Shown: piece by piece, positions 5,881-7,639 of the stretch
Numbering within the stretch: the first letter of the stretch is position 1
Layout of the letters: the number at the start of each line of letters is the position of its first letter
NCBI GenBank assembly: GCA_937916035.1
Contig: CALGIH010000138.1
Coordinates: 1 to 7,639 of the forward strand
Length of the DNA: 7,639 bases
Direction of reading: 5' to 3'
DNA from: an uncultured Lacinutrix sp.
GTDB taxonomy: Bacteria > Bacteroidota > Bacteroidia > Flavobacteriales > Flavobacteriaceae
Position numbers and translations under genes: made by a program
The notes under the pieces: model-generated
The model's database searches: none
Told to the model about the DNA's origin: nothing
The model's input: only the letters and a program-made list of their open reading frames with translations

Positions 5881-6033
5881 ATGTTCGGGCTTTTGAAAAT
5901 TAGGAAGTCATATTCAAAAGCTGCTTATAGATTAAGAAACCGAATTTTTGTGATAACTTCTTTTTTCCCTATTGCTGCATGTCGGCACAACTGTGGTTTT
6001 GTCCCTACTAGACAAAACCCAATTCAAGTTTGA
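5881..6033 (+). CDS. Doubtful 50-codon ORF, hypothetical
   Basis: ATG at 5881 to TGA at 6031-6033 encodes 50 residues beginning MFGLLKIRKSYSKAAYRLRN and ending FVPTRQNPIQV. It has a basic N-terminal part, a short hydrophobic middle (FVITSFFPIAA) and two cysteines. I recognise no family. The ATG follows directly on seven T, with no A-rich initiation region. Codons such as GGG, AGG and CGG are rare in the neighbouring genes. The same bases contain three hairpins, so a structured RNA or a repeat explains the stretch at least as well as a small protein. An open frame of this length is not surprising by chance. Confidence 0.15.
   Translation: MFGLLKIRKSYSKAAYRLRNRIFVITSFFPIAACRHNCGFVPTRQNPIQV
5889..6019. 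ncRNA. Candidate structured RNA or repeat: three consecutive hairpins
   Basis: Stem 1 is GCTTTTGAA (5889-5897) with TTCAAAAGC (5913-5921), 9 perfect pairs and a 15-base loop. Stem 2 is TGCTG (5973-5977) with CGGCA (5983-5987), one G-U. Stem 3 is GGTTTTGTC (5995-6003) with GACAAAACC (6011-6019), 9 perfect pairs and loop CCTACTA. The CCTA of loop 3 is complementary to TAGG (5901-5904) in loop 1, so a loop-loop contact is possible. There is no terminator after stem 3 and no convincing promoter before stem 1. Strand is undetermined. A dispersed repeat or remnant of a mobile element is an alternative. Confidence 0.35.
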
Positions 6034-6046
6034 AATTCATTCATTA

Positions 6047-6074
6047 TTTGCTATATTGAAACCAAATAAGTTTC
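6047..6074 (+). promoter_or_regulatory. speA: Possible promoter of the decarboxylase gene
   Basis: TTTG (6047-6050), 16 bases, then TAAGTTTC (6067-6074), a 7/8 match to TAnnTTTG. Spacing is slightly shorter than usual for Bacteroidota promoters. It would give a leader of about 35 bases before the ATG at 6117 and would leave the upstream hairpin cluster outside the transcript. Confidence 0.3.
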
Positions 6075-6116
6075 CATTTTGTTTTTTTAACAACATATAA
6101 CAGTTTAAACTAAATA

Positions 6117-7526
6117 ATGAATACTAAATATTTTGATTTAATAAATCAGACTTTCGATTTTCCACAAGAAGAATTTACACTTCAAGATCACAAATTACGC
6201 TTTCATGATATAGATCTTATGAAATTGGTAGAAACCTATGGGTCGCCTTTAAAATTCACGTATTTACCACAAATATCTAACAATATTATTCGTGCCCAAA
6301 AATGGTTTAATGATGCTATTGAAAAGCATGAATATAAAGGTAAATACAGCTATTGCTATTGTACCAAAAGCTCTCATTTCAAACATGTTTTGCATGAAGC
6401 ACTAAAAAATGATATTCATATTGAAACATCATCAGCTTTTGATATCGATATTGTTGAAAACCTTAAACGAGAAGGCAAAATCACAGATGAAACCTATGTT
6501 ATTAGTAATGGTTTTAAACAGGCTCAATATGTTACCAATATTGCCAGATTAATAAATAATGGGCAGAAAAACGCCATTCCAATTATTGATAACTATGAAG
6601 AAATCGAGTCGCTTTCAAATGAAATTAACGGTAAATTTAATGTAGGTATTCGAATAGCTTCAGAAGAAGAGCCGAAGTTTGAGTTTTATACGTCACGTTT
6701 AGGAATAGGTTACAAAAACATAGTGCCTTTTTATAAAAATCAAATCCAAAAGAATAAAAAAGTGAAACTAAAAATGCTTCATTTTTTTATCAATACAGGC
6801 ATTCGCGATAACGCTTATTATTGGAACGAATTACAGAAATGTTTAAAGGTTTATATAAGTTTAAAAAAGATTTGCCCAACTTTAGATAGTTTAAATATTG
6901 GTGGTGGATTTCCAATTAAAAACTCTTTAGTTTTTGATTTTGATTACGAATATTTAGTTGACGAAATTGTAAACCAAATTAAAATCACTTGTGACAATGA
7001 AGGCGTGAATGTGCCAAATATTTTTACAGAATTTGGTAGTTTTACGGTTGGTGAAAGTGGAGGAGCGATTTATGAAGTATTGTATCAGAAACAACAAAAT
7101 GATCGTGAAAAGTGGAACATGATTAACTCATCCTTCATTACAACTTTGCCAGACACTTGGGCCATTAATAAACGTTTTGTCATGTTGCCAATAAACAGAT
7201 GGAATGATAGTTATGAGCGTGTTTTACTTGGTGGATTAACCTGTGATAGTGATGATTATTATAATAGCGAACAACACATGAACGCTATTTATTTACCAAA
7301 ATACAATAAAGAAAGGCCATTGTTTATCGGCTTTTTCAATACAGGAGCATATCAAGAAACCATTGGCGGATTTGGTGGCTTGCAACATTGTTTAATTCCG
7401 TCGCCAAAACATATATTAATCAATCGAGATGCAGATGGAAACATCTTGACTGAACTATTTAGTGAACAACAAAAAAGTGAAGACTTACTTAAAATTTTAG
7501 GGTATAGTGGAGAGAGCAAATCCTAG
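6117..7526 (+). CDS. speA: Fold-III PLP-dependent decarboxylase, probably arginine decarboxylase
   Basis: A 469-residue alanine-racemase-fold (ornithine/DAP/arginine) decarboxylase, probably making agmatine from arginine for polyamine synthesis in the cytoplasm. The PLP barrel spans about 45-325. Lys84 in YCTKSS is the Schiff-base lysine. IGGGFP (261-266) is the phosphate-binding glycine loop, and Glu305 in TEFGS is the residue expected to contact the pyridine nitrogen. In the C-terminal beta-domain TCDSDD (375-380) supplies the catalytic Cys376, and TGAY (409-412) the conserved Tyr412. It is far shorter than the roughly 630-660-residue SpeA of gammaproteobacteria. Two positions are unusual: Phe224 replaces the His that stacks on PLP (ODC His197), and Ser308 replaces the Arg of the EPGR motif. 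I recall that flavobacterial homologues are annotated arginine decarboxylase and followed by agmatinase, which would lie beyond the window. Diaminopimelate or carboxynorspermidine decarboxylase are less likely alternatives. Confidence 0.75.
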   Translation: MNTKYFDLINQTFDFPQEEFTLQDHKLRFHDIDLMKLVETYGSPLKFTYLPQISNNIIRAQKWFNDAIEKHEYKGKYSYCYCTKSSHFKHVLHEALKNDIHIETSSAFDIDIVENLKREGKITDETYVISNGFKQAQYVTNIARLINNGQKNAIPIIDNYEEIESLSNEINGKFNVGIRIASEEEPKFEFYTSRLGIGYKNIVPFYKNQIQKNKKVKLKMLHFFINTGIRDNAYYWNELQKCLKVYISLKKICPTLDSLNIGGGFPIKNSLVFDFDYEYLVDEIVNQIKITCDNEGVNVPNIFTEFGSFTVGESGGAIYEVLYQKQQNDREKWNMINSSFITTLPDTWAINKRFVMLPINRWNDSYERVLLGGLTCDSDDYYNSEQHMNAIYLPKYNKERPLFIGFFNTGAYQETIGGFGGLQHCLIPSPKHILINRDADGNILTELFSEQQKSEDLLKILGYSGESKS

Positions 7527-7639
7527 CTATGAATAATGAAATTAATAACTATATTTAGTTAAAAATTACATTTTACCCAAGAAACAATAATTAAAAAAAA
7601 ACTTGGTCATTAAATATAAGTAAAGAAGCTAAAATACAT
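7527..7639. other. AT-rich region after the decarboxylase gene
   Basis: No gene is supportable in the last 113 bases. TATATTTA (7550-7557) is a 7/8 match to the Bacteroidota -7 box and could serve a downstream gene. CCAAG/CTTGG arms flank an A-rich stretch, but the loop is too long and the stem too short to call a terminator. Confidence 0.4.

Larger units (their letters stand above)
5777..6116. other. 340-base intergenic region, densely structured
   Basis: This stretch separates the DUF5686 gene from the decarboxylase gene. From left to right it holds the right part of the long inverted repeat (to 5855), a weak U-tract terminator (5858-5880), a hairpin cluster (5889-6019) that coincides with a doubtful 50-codon ORF (5881-6033), and an AT-rich leader with a possible promoter before the start at 6117. 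The part around 5960-6020 is visibly richer in G and C than its surroundings. I recognise no tRNA, known riboswitch or complete insertion sequence in it. Confidence 0.6.

Noticed and set aside
5889..6019. CRISPR, tRNA or known riboswitch
   Set aside because: There are no repeated spacers, no cloverleaf with T-loop consensus, and no aptamer core that I can recognise.
7529..7558. Nine-codon ORF just after the decarboxylase gene
   Set aside because: It is too short and of chance-level composition in AT-rich DNA.

Overview
The window looks like chromosome from a marine-type member of the Flavobacteriaceae (Bacteroidota). The DNA is AT-rich. Start codons follow A-rich stretches rather than Shine-Dalgarno sites. 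One promoter carries an exact Bacteroidota -7 box (TAnnTTTG). The gene set (DUF151 nuclease, etfA, etfB, pyruvate dehydrogenase E1 beta, DUF5686 outer-membrane protein, compact arginine-decarboxylase-like enzyme) matches what I recall of flavobacterial gene order. No database search was possible, so all names rest on recognisable sequence motifs.

Left part (1-2086, minus strand): etfB, then etfA, then the start of a bifunctional-nuclease gene that runs off the window. EtfB and EtfA form an electron transfer flavoprotein that passes electrons from acyl-CoA-type dehydrogenases to the respiratory chain. The two genes are separated by about 100 bases holding three consecutive perfect hairpins, the first two resembling a dispersed flavobacterial repeat. 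Another bulged hairpin lies between etfA and the nuclease gene. Two flavin-contact positions known from human ETF differ here: alpha Arg249 is Lys, and beta Tyr16 is Thr.

Middle (2087-3277): a divergent promoter region with a 24-bp near-perfect palindrome (candidate operator) separates etfB from pdhB, which encodes the E1 beta subunit of pyruvate dehydrogenase. The E1 alpha, E2 and E3 genes are not in the window. pdhB ends at an intrinsic-terminator-like hairpin, and the next gene starts just after it.

Right part (3284-7639, plus strand): a large secreted outer-membrane protein (carboxypeptidase-regulatory-like domain plus DUF5686 barrel) is followed by a 340-base non-coding stretch, the most unusual part of the window. 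That stretch begins with a 15-bp-arm inverted repeat starting exactly at the stop codon, then a U-tract hairpin, then a cluster of three further hairpins that coincides with a doubtful 50-codon ORF. After it comes a 469-residue fold-III PLP decarboxylase, probably arginine decarboxylase of polyamine synthesis, with two non-canonical active-site positions. The last 113 bases hold no gene I can support.

I see no CRISPR array, tRNA, rRNA or complete mobile element. The protein genes are ordinary core metabolism; the less ordinary signals are in the intergenic DNA and in active-site substitutions.
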